64,000 nt of DNA from Crossiella sp. SN42 (GCF_023897065.1 NZ_JAMHIV010000006.1:217329-281328); one strand, 5' to 3'. Shown: positions 44,698-54,053, numbered from the stretch's first letter. Numbers and translations are program-made. The notes: generated from the letters alone by a model not told the origin.

Positions 44698-45708
44698 ATG
44701 TCCACAGCGACAGCTCGGTCCGCGCCGCCGGTCGTGCTGCTGTTCCCCGGCCAGGGCGCCCAGCACCCGCGGATGGCGGCCGGCCTGTACCGGCACGAGC
44801 CGGTGTTCACCGCCTGGATGGACCGGGCCTTCGAGCTCTTCGGCGCGGACGGGTCCTGGCTGCGCGCGGAATGGCTCGCGCCGGAGCCCTCGCCGATGTA
44901 CCACGACGTCTCGGTGGCCCAGCCGCTGCTCTACGCGGTGAACCACGCGCTCGGCCGGATGGTGCTGGACTGGGGCGTCCGGCCGGTCGCCCTGCTCGGG
45001 CACAGCGTCGGCGAGATGGCCGCGGCCACCCTGGCCGGGGTGCTGGAGCTCGCCGACGGCATCGGCCTGATGACCGACCGGGTCGCCGAGTTCGCGGCCA
45101 CCCCGCCCGGCGGCATGCTCGCGGTGTCCGCCTCGGTCGAGGAGGTCGCGGACGTGCTGCGGGCCGGCGTGCACCTGGCCGCGGTGAACGCGCCCCGCCA
45201 GCTGCTGCTGGCCGGGGAACGCGAACCGCTGGACCGGGCGGCCAGGGCGCTGACCGAGCGGGAGGTGGTCTGCCGGGATGTCTTCGCCCGGCAGGCCTTC
45301 CACAGCCCGGTGGTGGAGCAGGCGGTGGCCGCCACCCTGCCCGGCTGGCGTGCGGTGCGGCTGCGCGAACCGCGGCTGAAGCTCTACTCCGCCTACACCC
45401 AGGGCGTGCTCAGCGCCGAGACCGCGCGGGACCCGGTGTTCTGGGCCAGGCAGGCCGCCGAGACCGTCTACTTCGCGCCCACGCTGACCGCGCTGCTGGC
45501 CGAGCACGGCGACTGCGTGCTGGTGGAGGCCGGGCCGGGCACCAGCCTGAGCGTGCTGGGCCGCCGCCAGCCCTCGGTGGTGCGCGGCGGCGGCCGGGTG
45601 CTGCCGGTGCTGCCCAACCGCCACCGCGGCGACCAGGCCGACCAGGACGCCACCGCCGCGGCCCGGCGCGAGCTGCTCGCCCTGTCCTCGCCCATTCCCA
45701 CCGCGTGA
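44698..45708 (+). CDS. dedicated malonyl-CoA acyltransferase of the type II PKS
   Basis: 336 residues. VVLLFPGQGAQHPRM, the nucleophile LLGHSVGEMAAAT (Ser103), the specificity region RQAFHSP (His202, AFH pattern typical of malonyl-specific ATs), and VLVEAGPGTSLS near the end. The sequence resembles type I PKS acyltransferase domains more than housekeeping FabD. It would load malonate on the cluster ACP. Such genes are uncommon in type II PKS clusters, which normally borrow FabD. First gene of the unit AT-aromatase/cyclase-ACP. GAGGAAAGGGAG is the ribosome site. Confidence 0.9.
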   Translation: MSTATARSAPPVVLLFPGQGAQHPRMAAGLYRHEPVFTAWMDRAFELFGADGSWLRAEWLAPEPSPMYHDVSVAQPLLYAVNHALGRMVLDWGVRPVALLGHSVGEMAAATLAGVLELADGIGLMTDRVAEFAATPPGGMLAVSASVEEVADVLRAGVHLAAVNAPRQLLLAGEREPLDRAARALTEREVVCRDVFARQAFHSPVVEQAVAATLPGWRAVRLREPRLKLYSAYTQGVLSAETARDPVFWARQAAETVYFAPTLTALLAEHGDCVLVEAGPGTSLSVLGRRQPSVVRGGGRVLPVLPNRHRGDQADQDATAAARRELLALSSPIPTA

Positions 45709-45734
45709 GCGCGGGCCAAGCAGAGAGGCGCAAG

Positions 45735-46685
45735 ATGACCAGCACCGACGTGACCCGCACCGAGGTCACCCACCAGATCGACGTGGCCGCACCGGCGGAG
45801 GCGGTCTACCGGATCGTCGCCGACGTGTCCCGGTGGCCGTTGTACTTCCCGCCGACCGTGCACGCCGAGCGGGTGGCCGGTGACGACACCGAGGAGCGCA
45901 TCCGGATCTGCGCGCTGGCCAACGGCGACCTGCGCAGCTGGGAGTCCCGACGCAGGCTGTTCCCCGACCGGCACCGGGTGGAGTTCGAGCAGGTCGTGCC
46001 CGCGGACCCAGTGGCCGCGATGGGTGGCGCCTGGACGGTGCGGCCGAACCCCGGCGGCGGCTGCGTGATCGTGCTTGACCACCACTACCGGGCCCTCGGC
46101 GACGATCCGGCGAACCTGGCGCGCATCGCCAGCGCGGTGGAGACCAACAGCGTGGCCGAGCTGGCCAACCTCAAGCGGGTGGCCGAGCGCGCGGCGGAGG
46201 AGCCCGAGCTGCTGTTCGAGTTCGCCGACACCGTGACCATCGCCGGCCCGGTGGAGGCGGTCTACGACTTCCTCTACGACGCGGCCAGGTGGCCGGAGCG
46301 GCTCCCGCACGTGGCCCGCCTGGACCTGCGCGAGGACACGCCGGGCTTGCAGCACATGGAGATGGACACCCGCTCACCGGACGGCTCGCTGCACACCACG
46401 GTCTCCGGCCGGGTCTGCGAACCGAACCGGCGCATCTCCTACAAGCAGGTCAAGCTGCCCGCCGCGCTGCGGGCGCACAACGGCGAATGGCTGTTCGAGT
46501 CCACTTCGGACGGTCAGGTCACGGTGACCGCCCGGCACCAGGTGTTCCTGGACCCCGAGGGCATCGCCGCCCTGCCCAACCCGCCGGAGTCGCTGGCCGC
46601 GGCCAGAACCGCCGTGCGCAACGCCCTGGGCGCGAACAGCCGGGCGACCTTGGCCAAGGCGCGCGAGCACGTCGAAGCGCGCTGA
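45735..46685 (+). CDS. di-domain aromatase/cyclase (SRPBCC x2)
   Basis: 316 residues made of two START/SRPBCC domains. The first (about 5-150) begins VTHQIDVAAPAEAVYRIVADVSRWPLYFPPTVHAERV; the second (about 160-310) begins FEFADTVTIAGPVEAVYDFLYDAARWPERLPHVARLD. This is the ActVII/GrhQ-type arrangement used with reducing type II PKSs to aromatise the first ring (C7-C12 closure, C9-reduced chain), which agrees with the C9-ketoreductase present at 51074. Position between AT and ACP in one transcript. Confidence 0.92.
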   Translation: MTSTDVTRTEVTHQIDVAAPAEAVYRIVADVSRWPLYFPPTVHAERVAGDDTEERIRICALANGDLRSWESRRRLFPDRHRVEFEQVVPADPVAAMGGAWTVRPNPGGGCVIVLDHHYRALGDDPANLARIASAVETNSVAELANLKRVAERAAEEPELLFEFADTVTIAGPVEAVYDFLYDAARWPERLPHVARLDLREDTPGLQHMEMDTRSPDGSLHTTVSGRVCEPNRRISYKQVKLPAALRAHNGEWLFESTSDGQVTVTARHQVFLDPEGIAALPNPPESLAAARTAVRNALGANSRATLAKAREHVEAR

Positions 46686-46724
46686 CCCCGTGATCCACAA
46701 TCCCGAGAAGAAGGTGATCTCCAC

Positions 46725-46994
46725 ATGACGACCCAGCTGACCCTGGACGAGCTGAAGGAGTTCCTGGCCCGCGCGGTGGGCGAGGACGAGACCGTCGCAC
46801 TGGACGGCGACATCCTGGACACCAACCTGATGGACCTGGGCTTCGACTCGCTGGCCATCATCGACACCACGAGCAGGCTGGAACGACACTTCAAGATCAA
46901 GGTCCCGGAGTCGGCAGCCGCGGACATCGAGACCCCGCGGCACCTGATCGACCTGGTCAACCAGCAGGTGGCACTGGCGGGAACCACGGCCTGA
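46725..46994 (+). CDS. type II PKS acyl carrier protein
   Basis: 89 residues. The phosphopantetheine site is MDLGFDSLAIIDTTSRLE (Ser42), and the overall spacing fits PKS ACPs. GAGAAGAAGGTG precedes the ATG. It carries the growing chain for KS-alpha/CLF. Unusually it is not behind the CLF gene but on the opposite strand, converging on it, and co-transcribed with the AT and aromatase/cyclase. Confidence 0.94.
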   Translation: MTTQLTLDELKEFLARAVGEDETVALDGDILDTNLMDLGFDSLAIIDTTSRLERHFKIKVPESAAADIETPRHLIDLVNQQVALAGTTA

Positions 46995-47014
46995 AGGGCC
47001 GATCCGGCACAACA

Positions 47015-47053
47015 GGACGGGGCGGGTGCGCAGCTGGCGCACCCGCCCCGTCC
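47015..47053. terminator. bidirectional terminator hairpin
   Basis: A 17-bp perfect G/C-rich stem (47015-47031 with 47037-47053) and loop AGCTG lies between the convergent ACP and CLF genes. AACA on the left and TTGTT on the right give short U-tracts in both directions. Confidence 0.88.
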
Positions 47054-47060
47054 GCGTTGT

Positions 47061-48275
47061 TCACGGCCTGGTCAGCACCATGGCCGAGGCGAAGCCGCCG
47101 TGGCCGCGGGCGAGCACCAGCGCGGTGCTGATCTCCTGCGCCCTCGGCGAGCCCACCACCAGGTCGATGGCCGGGTCGGTCTCCTCCGGCTCGATGCCCG
47201 GCACCGCGGGGATCATGCCGTCGCGCAGGCTGAGCAGCGCGGTGGCCGCGTCCAGCGCGGAGCCGCCGGAGAGCAGCCTGCCCACCAGCGCCTTGGGTGC
47301 GCTGACCGGGACCCGCCGGTTGCCGAACAGGGTGCGCAGCGCGGTGGTCTCGGCGGCGTCCAGGGCGGGCACCCCGGCCGCGTCGGCGAAGACCACGTCG
47401 ACCGCGTCGGCAGTGAGCCCGGCCTCGGTCAGGGCGGCCCGCGCTGCCCGCACCAAGGCGTTGCCGTTCAACGGTTCCGGGTCGAAGGCCGCGCCGTGGC
47501 CGGCCAGCACCCCGTACACCGTGGGCGCGCCGCGGCCGGCCGCCGCCGCGCGGGACTCCAGGATCAGCACCGCGCCGCCCTCGCCCGGCACAAAACCGCG
47601 GCTGTCCGGGTGGAAGGGCAGGTAGGCCCGGTCCGGATCGTCACCCCGGCACACCCCGGCGGCCACCGACAGCGTGGACAGGCCGTACGGGCACAGCATG
47701 CTGTCCAGGCCGCCCGCGGTCATCACCCCGGTGCCCTTGCGCACCCGCCTGCGGGCGAAGGCCAGCGAGTCCAGGCCGCCTGCCTGCTCGGAGATCACCA
47801 CCCCGCTCGGGCCGCGCATGCCGTTCCTGATCGAGATCTGGCCCGAGTTGACCGCGTAGTACCAGGCGAAGGACATGTACGGGCTGACCTCCTCCCAGCC
47901 CTGGCCCCACAGCTTCTGCAACTGCTGCTGGCCGAACTCCAGCCCGCCGGTGGCACCGGAGACGGCCACCCCCATCGAATACTCCTCCAGCGCCGCCGGG
48001 TCCACCGCCGCGTCGGACAGCGCCGCGTCCGCGCACACCATGGCCAGCCGGGTGAGCCGGTCGGTCTGCGGCATCAGCTTGCGCGGGAAGGACAACTCGG
48101 CCTCGGACTCCGGCACCTCGCCGCCCAGCCGGACCGGGTAGCCGGTGGTGTCGAAGCGGGTGACCCGCCGGATCGCGGACTCCCCCTTCAGCGTCGCCGC
48201 CCAGTAGCTCTCCGCGTCGGTCCCGTTCGGCGCGGTCACGCCGATGCCGGTGACCACCACGTCCTGAGCGCTCAT
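47061..48275 (-). CDS. type II PKS chain length factor (KS-beta)
   Basis: 404 residues from ATG 48275. Ketosynthase fold ([33 protein letters not shown]) with the catalytic Cys replaced by Gln in [12 protein letters not shown], the hallmark of CLFs; the His motifs are also lost ([13 protein letters not shown] instead of NAHGTxT). It pairs with KS-alpha and sets chain length. Its ATG overlaps the KS-alpha stop (ATGA), giving the 1:1 expression typical of the pair. GACGGCATGATCCCCGCG encodes DGMIPA as in other CLFs. Confidence 0.95.
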   Translation of the reverse strand: MSAQDVVVTGIGVTAPNGTDAESYWAATLKGESAIRRVTRFDTTGYPVRLGGEVPESEAELSFPRKLMPQTDRLTRLAMVCADAALSDAAVDPAALEEYSMGVAVSGATGGLEFGQQQLQKLWGQGWEEVSPYMSFAWYYAVNSGQISIRNGMRGPSGVVISEQAGGLDSLAFARRRVRKGTGVMTAGGLDSMLCPYGLSTLSVAAGVCRGDDPDRAYLPFHPDSRGFVPGEGGAVLILESRAAAAGRGAPTVYGVLAGHGAAFDPEPLNGNALVRAARAALTEAGLTADAVDVVFADAAGVPALDAAETTALRTLFGNRRVPVSAPKALVGRLLSGGSALDAATALLSLRDGMIPAVPGIEPEETDPAIDLVVGSPRAQEISTALVLARGHGGFASAMVLTRP

Positions 48276-49537
48276 GCCGCCCGCCCCCCTGCGGTGAGCG
48301 CCATCGCGCTCTGGAAGCCACCGAACCCACTGCCCACGGTGAGCACCGCGCCCAGCCGGCGTTCCCGCGCGGCGCCGGGCACGTAGTCCAGGTCGCACTC
48401 GGGGTCGGCCTCGGTCAGGTTGGCCGTCGGCACCACCACCCCGTGCTTGATCGACAGCGCGCAGGCGGCGATCTCGATCGAGCCGATCGCGCCAAGGGAA
48501 TGGCCGACGATCGCCTTGATGCCGCTCATCGGCGTGCGGTAGGCGTGCTCGCCGAGGCTGCGCTTGACCGCCGCGGTCTCGTGCCGGTCGTTCTGCTTGG
48601 TGCCGGAGCCGTGCGCGTTGACGTAGTCGATGTCCTCGGGGTTCAGCCCGCCCTCGGCCATCGCCAGGTTGATCGCCTCGGACATCTCCCGGCCGTCGGC
48701 CTTGAGCCCGGTCATGTGGAAGGCGTTGCAGCGGGCGGCGTAACCGGCCACCTCCGCGTAGATCGTGGCGCCGCGCCGCCTGGCGTGCTCGTACTCCTCC
48801 AGCACCAGCACGGCCGCGCCCTCACCGAGGATCAGCCCGGTGCGGTTGCGGTCGAAGGGCCTGCACGCGGTGGCCGGGTCGTCGTTGCGGGCCGAGGTGG
48901 CCTTGATCGAGTCGAAGCAGGTCAACGTGATCGGCGAGATCGGCGCGTCCGCGGCGCCGGTGATCATGACGTCCGCCGCCCCGTCCCTGACCAGCTCGGC
49001 GGCGTAGCCGACCGAGTCGATGCCGGAGGTGCAGCCGGTGGAGATCACCGAGGCCGGGCCGAGCGCGCCGGTGCGGATGGCCACCTCGGCCGCGATCGAG
49101 CTGGGCAGGAAGCCCTCGTAGAGGTGCGGCACGGCGTAGGCCGGATCCAGCACCCAGTCCTTGCCACCGTTGGACAACACGGCGTACTCCCGCTCCAGCG
49201 TGGTGGTGCCGCCGACCGCGCTGCCCAGCGCCACCCCGGTGCGCTCGGCCAGCGCGCCGTCGATGTCCAGTCCGCTGTCCAGCACGGCTTCCCGCGCCGA
49301 GACCATCGCCAGCTGGGTGGCGCGGTCGGTCCGTCTGACCTCCTGGCGGCTCAGGCCGTGCAGCAGCGGGTCGAAGTCGCACTCGGCGGCGACCTGGCAG
49401 CGGTGCGCGCTCGGGTCGAACGCGGTGATCCTGCGGGTCGCGGTCCGGCCGCTGACCAACAGGTCCCAGAACGGCTGGGTCCCGATTCCTCCCGGCGCGG
49501 TCACGCCGATTCCAGTAATGACTGCCCGTCGGGCCAT
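48272..49537 (-). CDS. type II PKS ketosynthase KS-alpha
   Basis: 421 residues, start ATG 49537 with AAGGAGG upstream. [25 protein letters not shown] opening, catalytic Cys169 in [20 protein letters not shown], His in [17 protein letters not shown], Lys/His in [17 protein letters not shown], and [13 protein letters not shown] at the end. This is the canonical KS-alpha of aromatic polyketide synthases, condensing malonyl-ACP units with the CLF. KS-alpha and CLF form their own minus-strand unit behind a SARP-type operator. Confidence 0.96.
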   Translation of the reverse strand: MARRAVITGIGVTAPGGIGTQPFWDLLVSGRTATRRITAFDPSAHRCQVAAECDFDPLLHGLSRQEVRRTDRATQLAMVSAREAVLDSGLDIDGALAERTGVALGSAVGGTTTLEREYAVLSNGGKDWVLDPAYAVPHLYEGFLPSSIAAEVAIRTGALGPASVISTGCTSGIDSVGYAAELVRDGAADVMITGAADAPISPITLTCFDSIKATSARNDDPATACRPFDRNRTGLILGEGAAVLVLEEYEHARRRGATIYAEVAGYAARCNAFHMTGLKADGREMSEAINLAMAEGGLNPEDIDYVNAHGSGTKQNDRHETAAVKRSLGEHAYRTPMSGIKAIVGHSLGAIGSIEIAACALSIKHGVVVPTANLTEADPECDLDYVPGAARERRLGAVLTVGSGFGGFQSAMALTAGGRAA

Positions 49538-49566
49538 GGGGCCTCCTTGAGATGCCGTCAGGGCGC

Positions 49567-49637
49567 AGCGTGCGGGCGGTCTCTCGACTCACGGTCCAGG
49601 CCCGTTCAAAAGGGGATCGAGCCACCCCGGCGAGCCT
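49567..49637. promoter_or_regulatory. two-way SARP-type operator between KS-alpha and SRPBCC genes
   Basis: Plus strand: TCGACTC (49584), TCCAGGC (49595), TCAAAAG (49606), TCGAGCC (49617), then GAGCCT (49632-49637) after 8 bases. Minus strand: TCGATCC (49620-49614), TTGAACG (49609-49603), TGGACCG (49598-49592), TCGAGAG (49587-49581), then CACGCT (49572-49567) after 8 bases. Both directions keep an exact 11-bp period, so one region may activate KS-alpha/CLF and the cyclase unit. Confidence 0.68.
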
Positions 49638-49673
49638 GGCCCGGCCAGCACTACTCGCAGCCGGAGGATTCCC

Positions 49674-50141
49674 ATGCCCCAACGCGTCATCCCGGACGTG
49701 CGCAAGTCAGTCGTGGTCGCGGCCAGCCCGCGGCACTGCTTCGAGGTCTTCACCCAGCGACCGGCCGACTGGTGGCCGCCCTCGCACGTGCTGCTGCGCG
49801 CGCCCAGGGTCGGCCTGGCCATCGAGCCGCGGGCCGGTGGCCGGTACTACGAGTGGGACGCCGAGGGCAACGAGATCGCCTGGGGCGTGGTGCTGGACTG
49901 GGACCCGCCGCACCGGCTGCGGATGACCTGGCGGGTGGACGGCCGCTGGCAGTCCATCCCGGACGACGAGCGGGCCAGCGAGATCGAGGTGACCTTCACC
50001 CCGGCCGGGCCCGGCCAGACCAGGGTGGAGCTGGCGCACATCCGGCTGGACAAGCACGGCCCGGACGCCGAGCGGATCTTCCAGGCGCTGGACGGCCCCA
50101 GCCCCGGTGAGACCCTCCAGCGCTTCGCCGAGGTGGTCTGA
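49674..50141 (+). CDS. SRPBCC (AHSA1-like) protein
   Basis: 155 residues. A single START-like domain: DVRKSVVVAASPRHCFEVFTQRPADWWP, GGRYYEWDAEGNEIAWGVVLDWDPPHRLRMTWR, SEIEVTFTPAGPGQTRVELAH. AHSA1-like proteins bind hydrophobic ligands; in a type II PKS cluster it is likely an auxiliary cyclase or ligand-binding protein. Its TGA overlaps the next ATG (TGATG at 50139-50143), so it is coupled to the metallo-hydrolase. First gene of the unit SRPBCC-MBL-KR. Confidence 0.82.
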   Translation: MPQRVIPDVRKSVVVAASPRHCFEVFTQRPADWWPPSHVLLRAPRVGLAIEPRAGGRYYEWDAEGNEIAWGVVLDWDPPHRLRMTWRVDGRWQSIPDDERASEIEVTFTPAGPGQTRVELAHIRLDKHGPDAERIFQALDGPSPGETLQRFAEVV

Positions 50142-51046
50142 TGTCCGCCGAGCCGCGGCTGCGCGAGGTCGCCGACGGGGTGCACGCCTACGAGCAGCTG
50201 CCCGGCGGCTGGTGCCTGAACAACGCCGGGCTCATCGTCTCCCAGGGCCACGCGGTGCTCATCGACACCGCGGCCACCCAGGCCAGGGCACGGCACCTGC
50301 GCGCGCAGACCGGACTGCTCGTGCCGGGCGGGCCGGACCTGCTGGTCAACACGCACTTCCACGGTGACCACGTCTTCGGCAACACCGAGTTCACCCCGAA
50401 GGCCACGGTGATCGCGCACGAGCAGACCCGCGCGGACTCCGCGGAGGCCGGGCTGGCGATGTGCGGGCTGTGGCCCGGCGTGGAGTGGGGCGAGCTGGAG
50501 CTGACCCTGCCCGATGTCACCTTCACCGACCGGCTGCGGCTGCACGTGGGCGAGCTGACCGTGGAACTGGAGATGGTCGGCCCCGCGCACACCGCCAGCG
50601 ATGTCATCGCCTGGGTGCCTCAGCGCCGGGTGCTCTTCGCCGGCGACGTGGTGTGGTCCGGCGTGACCCCCTACGTGCTGATGGGCTCGATCGAGGGCTC
50701 GCTGCGCGCGCTGGACCGGATGCGCGCGCTGGATCCCGCGGTGGTCGTCTCCGGCCACGGCCCGGTGGCCGGGCCCGAGGTGCTCGACGCCACCGAGGCC
50801 TACCTGCGCTGGGTGCGGGAGCTGGCCGAGAACGGGCTGCGCGACGGCGCCCGCGCGCTGGAGGTGGCCAGGGCGGCCGATCTCGGCCCGTTCGCCGCGC
50901 TGGTCGACCCGGAACGCCTGGTGGGCAACCTGCACCGCGCCTACGCCGAGCTGGAAGGCCTCGCGCCGGGTGCGCGGCTGGACGTGGGGGCCTCGTTCCG
51001 GGAGATGGCCGAGTTCCACGGCGGCCTGCCGCACTGCGCCGCCTAG
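50141..51046 (+). CDS. metallo-beta-lactamase-fold cyclase/thioesterase (ActIV-like)
   Basis: 301 residues. Zn-binding motif NTHFHGDHVFGN (HxHxDH), a later His in GPAHTASDV and Asp in VLFAGDVVWSG, and final His in VVSGHGPVAG. The size and position fit ActIV-type enzymes that close the second ring and release the polyketide from ACP. General MBL hydrolase activity is the alternative. Coupled to the SRPBCC gene and 28 bases before the ketoreductase. Confidence 0.83.
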   Translation: MSAEPRLREVADGVHAYEQLPGGWCLNNAGLIVSQGHAVLIDTAATQARARHLRAQTGLLVPGGPDLLVNTHFHGDHVFGNTEFTPKATVIAHEQTRADSAEAGLAMCGLWPGVEWGELELTLPDVTFTDRLRLHVGELTVELEMVGPAHTASDVIAWVPQRRVLFAGDVVWSGVTPYVLMGSIEGSLRALDRMRALDPAVVVSGHGPVAGPEVLDATEAYLRWVRELAENGLRDGARALEVARAADLGPFAALVDPERLVGNLHRAYAELEGLAPGARLDVGASFREMAEFHGGLPHCAA

Positions 51047-51073
51047 ACCCTGAACCCCTTGGAGGAGAACAGC

Positions 51074-51853
51074 ATGAGCAACCAGAAGATCGCCTTCGTC
51101 ACCGGTGTCAGCAGCGGGATCGGGCTGGCCGTGGCGAAGAACCTGACCGCGCAGGGCATCGCCGTCTTCGGCTGCGCGCGCGACGCCGAGCGGGTGGCCA
51201 CCGTGATGAAGGAGCTGCGGGATGAGGGCCACACCGCCGAGGGCACCTCCTGCGACGTCACCTCGCCTGCGGACATCCAGGCCGCGGTGGCCGCCGCGGT
51301 GGCGCGGTTCGGCCGGATCGACATCCTGGTCAACAACGCCGGTCGCGGCGGCGGCGGCGAGATCGCCACCATGGACGAGGCGATCTGGCACGAGGTGTTC
51401 AACACCAACGTGCACAGCGTCTTCCGGGTGACCAGGGAGGTGCTCAACGCCGGCGGCATGGCCAAGTCGGGCTGGGGCCGGATCATCAACATCGCCTCCA
51501 CCGCGGGCAAGCAGGGCGTCATGCTGGCCGCGCCCTACACCGCCTCCAAGCACGCGGTTCTCGGCTTCACCAAGTCTGTCGGTTTTGAGCTGGCCAAGTC
51601 CGGGATCACGGTCAACGCGGTGTGCCCCGGCTACGTGGAGACCCCGATGGCGGTCCGGGTCCGGCAGGGCTTCGCCGAGTACTGGGGCACCACCGAGGAG
51701 GAGGTGCTGGCCAAGTTCAACGCCAAGATCCCGCTGGGCCGCTACTCCACCCCCGAGGAGGTGGCCGGGCTGGTCGGGTACCTGACCACGGACGCGGCGG
51801 CCGCGATCACCGCCCAGGCGCTCAACGTTTGCGGCGGATTGGGCAACTACTAA
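51074..51853 (+). CDS. type II PKS C9-type ketoreductase (ActIII-like SDR)
   Basis: 259 residues from ATG 51074 (GGAGGAG upstream). IAFVTGVSSGIGLAVAKNLTAQG (NADPH site), NNAGRGGGGEIATM, catalytic Ser in NIASTAGKQG, YTASKHAVLGFTKS (Tyr-Lys) and VCPGYVETPMAVRVRQGFAEYW. GYVETPMA with the long insertion after it is characteristic of polyketide ketoreductases such as ActIII, which reduce C9 of the nascent chain. Last gene of its unit. Confidence 0.93.
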   Translation: MSNQKIAFVTGVSSGIGLAVAKNLTAQGIAVFGCARDAERVATVMKELRDEGHTAEGTSCDVTSPADIQAAVAAAVARFGRIDILVNNAGRGGGGEIATMDEAIWHEVFNTNVHSVFRVTREVLNAGGMAKSGWGRIINIASTAGKQGVMLAAPYTASKHAVLGFTKSVGFELAKSGITVNAVCPGYVETPMAVRVRQGFAEYWGTTEEEVLAKFNAKIPLGRYSTPEEVAGLVGYLTTDAAAAITAQALNVCGGLGNY

Positions 51854-52195
51854 CACGCGCTATCTCCTATTGACAGTTGCGTCCTTTACCACCTGCGTTA
51901 TAGAAATGAGATAGTGTACTTGGGGTGGCTATCAGAAAATCGAACACCTTGTCAAGTCATGTTTGTACGGAAAATTGTGCACGCTGGATTTGAGTGAGGT
52001 TCAAGTGCGCTGTTCGACCATCTCGCGATCACCCTCTAGGCTGATCGCAGGCCGTGTACTGGGCGGTCTGGGGGCAAGGCATGGTTAACTGGTCGCTGAA
52101 TCAGCGGCAGATCCCGCCTACATCGACGTAGCATCGTGGATTCCACGGGGTGCGCAGCCCCGCTCGCTGAATCCGAACTCTGGGGGAGTTTCTTA
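51854..52195 (+). promoter_or_regulatory. AT-richer regulatory region upstream of the SARP gene
   Basis: About 340 bases with no gene. It is the least GC-rich stretch in the cluster (for example TATAGAAATGAGATAG near 51900 and GGAAAATTGTGC near 51970). TTGAGTG (51990) and TCAAGTG (52001) are 11 bp apart and GACCAT (52016-52021) starts 8 bases later, a weak two-heptamer match to the cluster operator that would allow autoregulation. TTGACA at 51880-51885 may be part of another promoter. Confidence 0.5.
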
Positions 52196-53011
52196 ATGCA
52201 CGTACGTCTTCTGGGAGAGTTAGAGGCAACATTGAACGGGCGGTCGGTAGCACCTACCGCCGCCAAACCAAGGCAGGTCTTGGTGCTGCTCGCGCTACAC
52301 GCCGGAAAGATCGTCTCGGTGCCCACGCTGATCGAGGAGCTCTGGGGTGATCGCCCCCCGCTCAGCGTCCGGACCACGCTGCAGACCTACATCCTGCAAC
52401 TGCGCAGGCTCATCGAGTCCGCGATGCCGGAGGAGGCCAAGGGCACGGCCAAGGACGTGCTGCTCACCCGCTTCGACGGCTACGTGCTGGACATCGACCC
52501 CGAGAACGTCGACGTCCGCGCGTACGAGAACCTCGTGCAGGCGGGCAACCGGGCGGTGGAGGCGCGGGACTTCGAGTCGGCCTCCCACTTCCTCGGCATG
52601 GCACTGGCCAAGTGGCACGGGCAGGCACTGGTCGACGTCCGGATCGGGATGCCGCTGAGCATCGAGGTGGCCCGGCTGGAGGAGAGCAGGCTCAACGTGC
52701 TGGAGGCGCGGATCGGGGCGGACATCGGGCTCGGCAGGCACCAGTCGGTGCTCAGCGAGCTGACCGTGCTCACCGCCCGGCACCCCATGCACGAGAACCT
52801 CTGCGCGCACTACATGGTCTCGCTGTACCGCTCAGGCAGGCAGTGGCAGGCCCTGCAGGCGTTCAAGACCCTGCGCAACACGCTGAACAAGGAACTGGGG
52901 GTCGAGCCCTCCTTGCGGCTGCGCAACCTCCAGCAGGCCGTGCTGCGCTCCGAACTGGATCTCGACCAGCCCGAGCCGGTGGCCGCCGCCCGCCGGGTCG
53001 GCTTCGCCTAG
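52196..53011 (+). CDS. SARP-family transcriptional activator
   Basis: 271 residues from ATG 52196 (GGGGGAG 8 bases upstream; the longer frame from 52136 has no ribosome site). The OmpR-like winged helix is first (MHVRLLGELEATLNGRSVAPTAAKPRQVLVLLALHAGKIVSVPTLIEELWGDRPPLSVRTTLQTYILQLRRLIE), then the bacterial transcriptional activation domain (VDVRAYENLVQAGNRAVEARDFESASHFLGMALAKW). Small SARPs of the DnrI/ActII-ORF4 type activate aromatic polyketide clusters by binding heptamer repeats at 11-bp spacing. Such repeats occur upstream of nearly every unit here. Confidence 0.93.
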   Translation: MHVRLLGELEATLNGRSVAPTAAKPRQVLVLLALHAGKIVSVPTLIEELWGDRPPLSVRTTLQTYILQLRRLIESAMPEEAKGTAKDVLLTRFDGYVLDIDPENVDVRAYENLVQAGNRAVEARDFESASHFLGMALAKWHGQALVDVRIGMPLSIEVARLEESRLNVLEARIGADIGLGRHQSVLSELTVLTARHPMHENLCAHYMVSLYRSGRQWQALQAFKTLRNTLNKELGVEPSLRLRNLQQAVLRSELDLDQPEPVAAARRVGFA

Positions 53012-53050
53012 GCATCGAGATCCCTTGACCACCAAGGAAAGGAACGGGGC

Positions 53051-53473
53051 ATGGCGGAGGTAGGCGCCGAGCTGTACGTCGAGGTGCTGAGGTTCTACGC
53101 CCGGCAGATGGCGCTGCTGGACCGGCTGGACCTGGACGGCTACCTGAGCACGTTCACCGAGGACGGGGTCACCCACCACGTCCACCACGGCAAGAAGCTC
53201 GAGGGCAGGGCGGCGATGCGGGCCTTCGCCGAGGCCGCGCTGCCGAGGTACCGGGAGAACGTGCCCCGGCACTGGAACGACCACTACGAGATGGAGCAGC
53301 ACGCCGACGGCGAGCTCACGGTCGGCTATGGCTCGCTGGTCACCCTGACCGACAAGGAGGGCAAGGTGCGGTTCGAGTCGACCTTCGCGGTCACCGACGA
53401 GCTGGTGCGCCGGGACGGGAGGTTGCTGGTGCGCTCGCGCACGCTGGTTCGCGACCGGCCGGCCGCGGCCTGA
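53051..53473 (+). CDS. NTF2/SnoaL-like protein
   Basis: 140 residues. A cone-shaped NTF2-like fold is suggested by ELYVEVLRFYARQMALLDRLDLDGYLSTFTEDGVTHHVHHGKKLEGRAAMRAFAEAAL and HWNDHYEMEQHADGELTVGYGSLVTLTD. In aromatic polyketide clusters these small proteins act as cyclases (SnoaL), hydroxylases or ketosteroid-isomerase-like enzymes. AAGGAAAGGAACGGGGC precedes the ATG. It follows the SARP gene by 39 bases and may share its transcript. Confidence 0.8.
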   Translation: MAEVGAELYVEVLRFYARQMALLDRLDLDGYLSTFTEDGVTHHVHHGKKLEGRAAMRAFAEAALPRYRENVPRHWNDHYEMEQHADGELTVGYGSLVTLTDKEGKVRFESTFAVTDELVRRDGRLLVRSRTLVRDRPAAA

Positions 53474-53490
53474 GTTCAGGCCACGGCCGG
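53459..53490. terminator. hairpin overlapping the NTF2-like stop codon
   Basis: A 15-base arm (53459-53473) and its near-perfect complement (53476-53490, one mismatch) form a G/C-rich hairpin over the stop codon. It lies between convergent genes and probably ends transcription. Confidence 0.6.
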
Positions 53491-53538
53491 CGGGAGTGCC
53501 AGGACGGGCAGGGCTGTCTGTCGGGAAGGGCAGGGCTG

Positions 53539-53997
53539 TTATGACGGGCAGGGCGCTGGAACCACCGACCGCCGCTGGAACTGGGCGGAGATGGGGACGG
53601 TGTCCTGCTCGGTCCCCTGCGCGTCGTAGTACGTCGCGGTGCCGGCAGAGGTGAAGCCGGCCAGCCCCTGGTACTTGGCGTCCAGGTCGAAGGTCAGCGA
53701 GCCGGTGGTGGTCCCGCTGCTGTCGAAGAACCGCTCCCTGCCCTTGAGGTCGAAGGAGGTCAGCCCGGTGAGCCGCCAGTGGCCCTTGCCCTCCACCCCG
53801 TCCTCGGGCTTGGTGAGGAAGCACAGCGAGCCGTTGAGGTGGAAGGAGAGTTTGCCATCGACCTGCATCGCGGGGAAGGTGATCTTGCCGGTCCACACCC
53901 CGATCGGCGGCCCGGCCGCGGCCGAAGCCGTTGCGGGAACAAGCATCGCGGTGGTGGCGGCCACCGCGATGGCGGTGGTGCGCAGCGTCCTTCTCAT
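53539..53997 (-). CDS. secreted protein, paralogue A of a tandem pair
   Basis: 152 residues with a signal peptide (TTAIAVAATTAMLVPATASAAAG). The mature domain starts PPIGVWTGKITFPAMQVDGKLSFHLNGSLCF and has two Cys (one at the end, VPAPCPS), mostly predicted beta. It is a clear paralogue of 54097-54603, and the upstream regions are similar too (TCATCCATTTCCGGCCCGG). No known family recognised. Its place inside the polyketide cluster may be incidental or relate to self-protection. Confidence 0.7.
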   Translation of the reverse strand: MRRTLRTTAIAVAATTAMLVPATASAAAGPPIGVWTGKITFPAMQVDGKLSFHLNGSLCFLTKPEDGVEGKGHWRLTGLTSFDLKGRERFFDSSGTTTGSLTFDLDAKYQGLAGFTSAGTATYYDAQGTEQDTVPISAQFQRRSVVPAPCPS

Positions 53998-54053
53998 CGT
54001 TGGTCATCCATTTCCGGCCCGGCGCGGGCCTGTTCGGTGGGACATGCAGCCGA

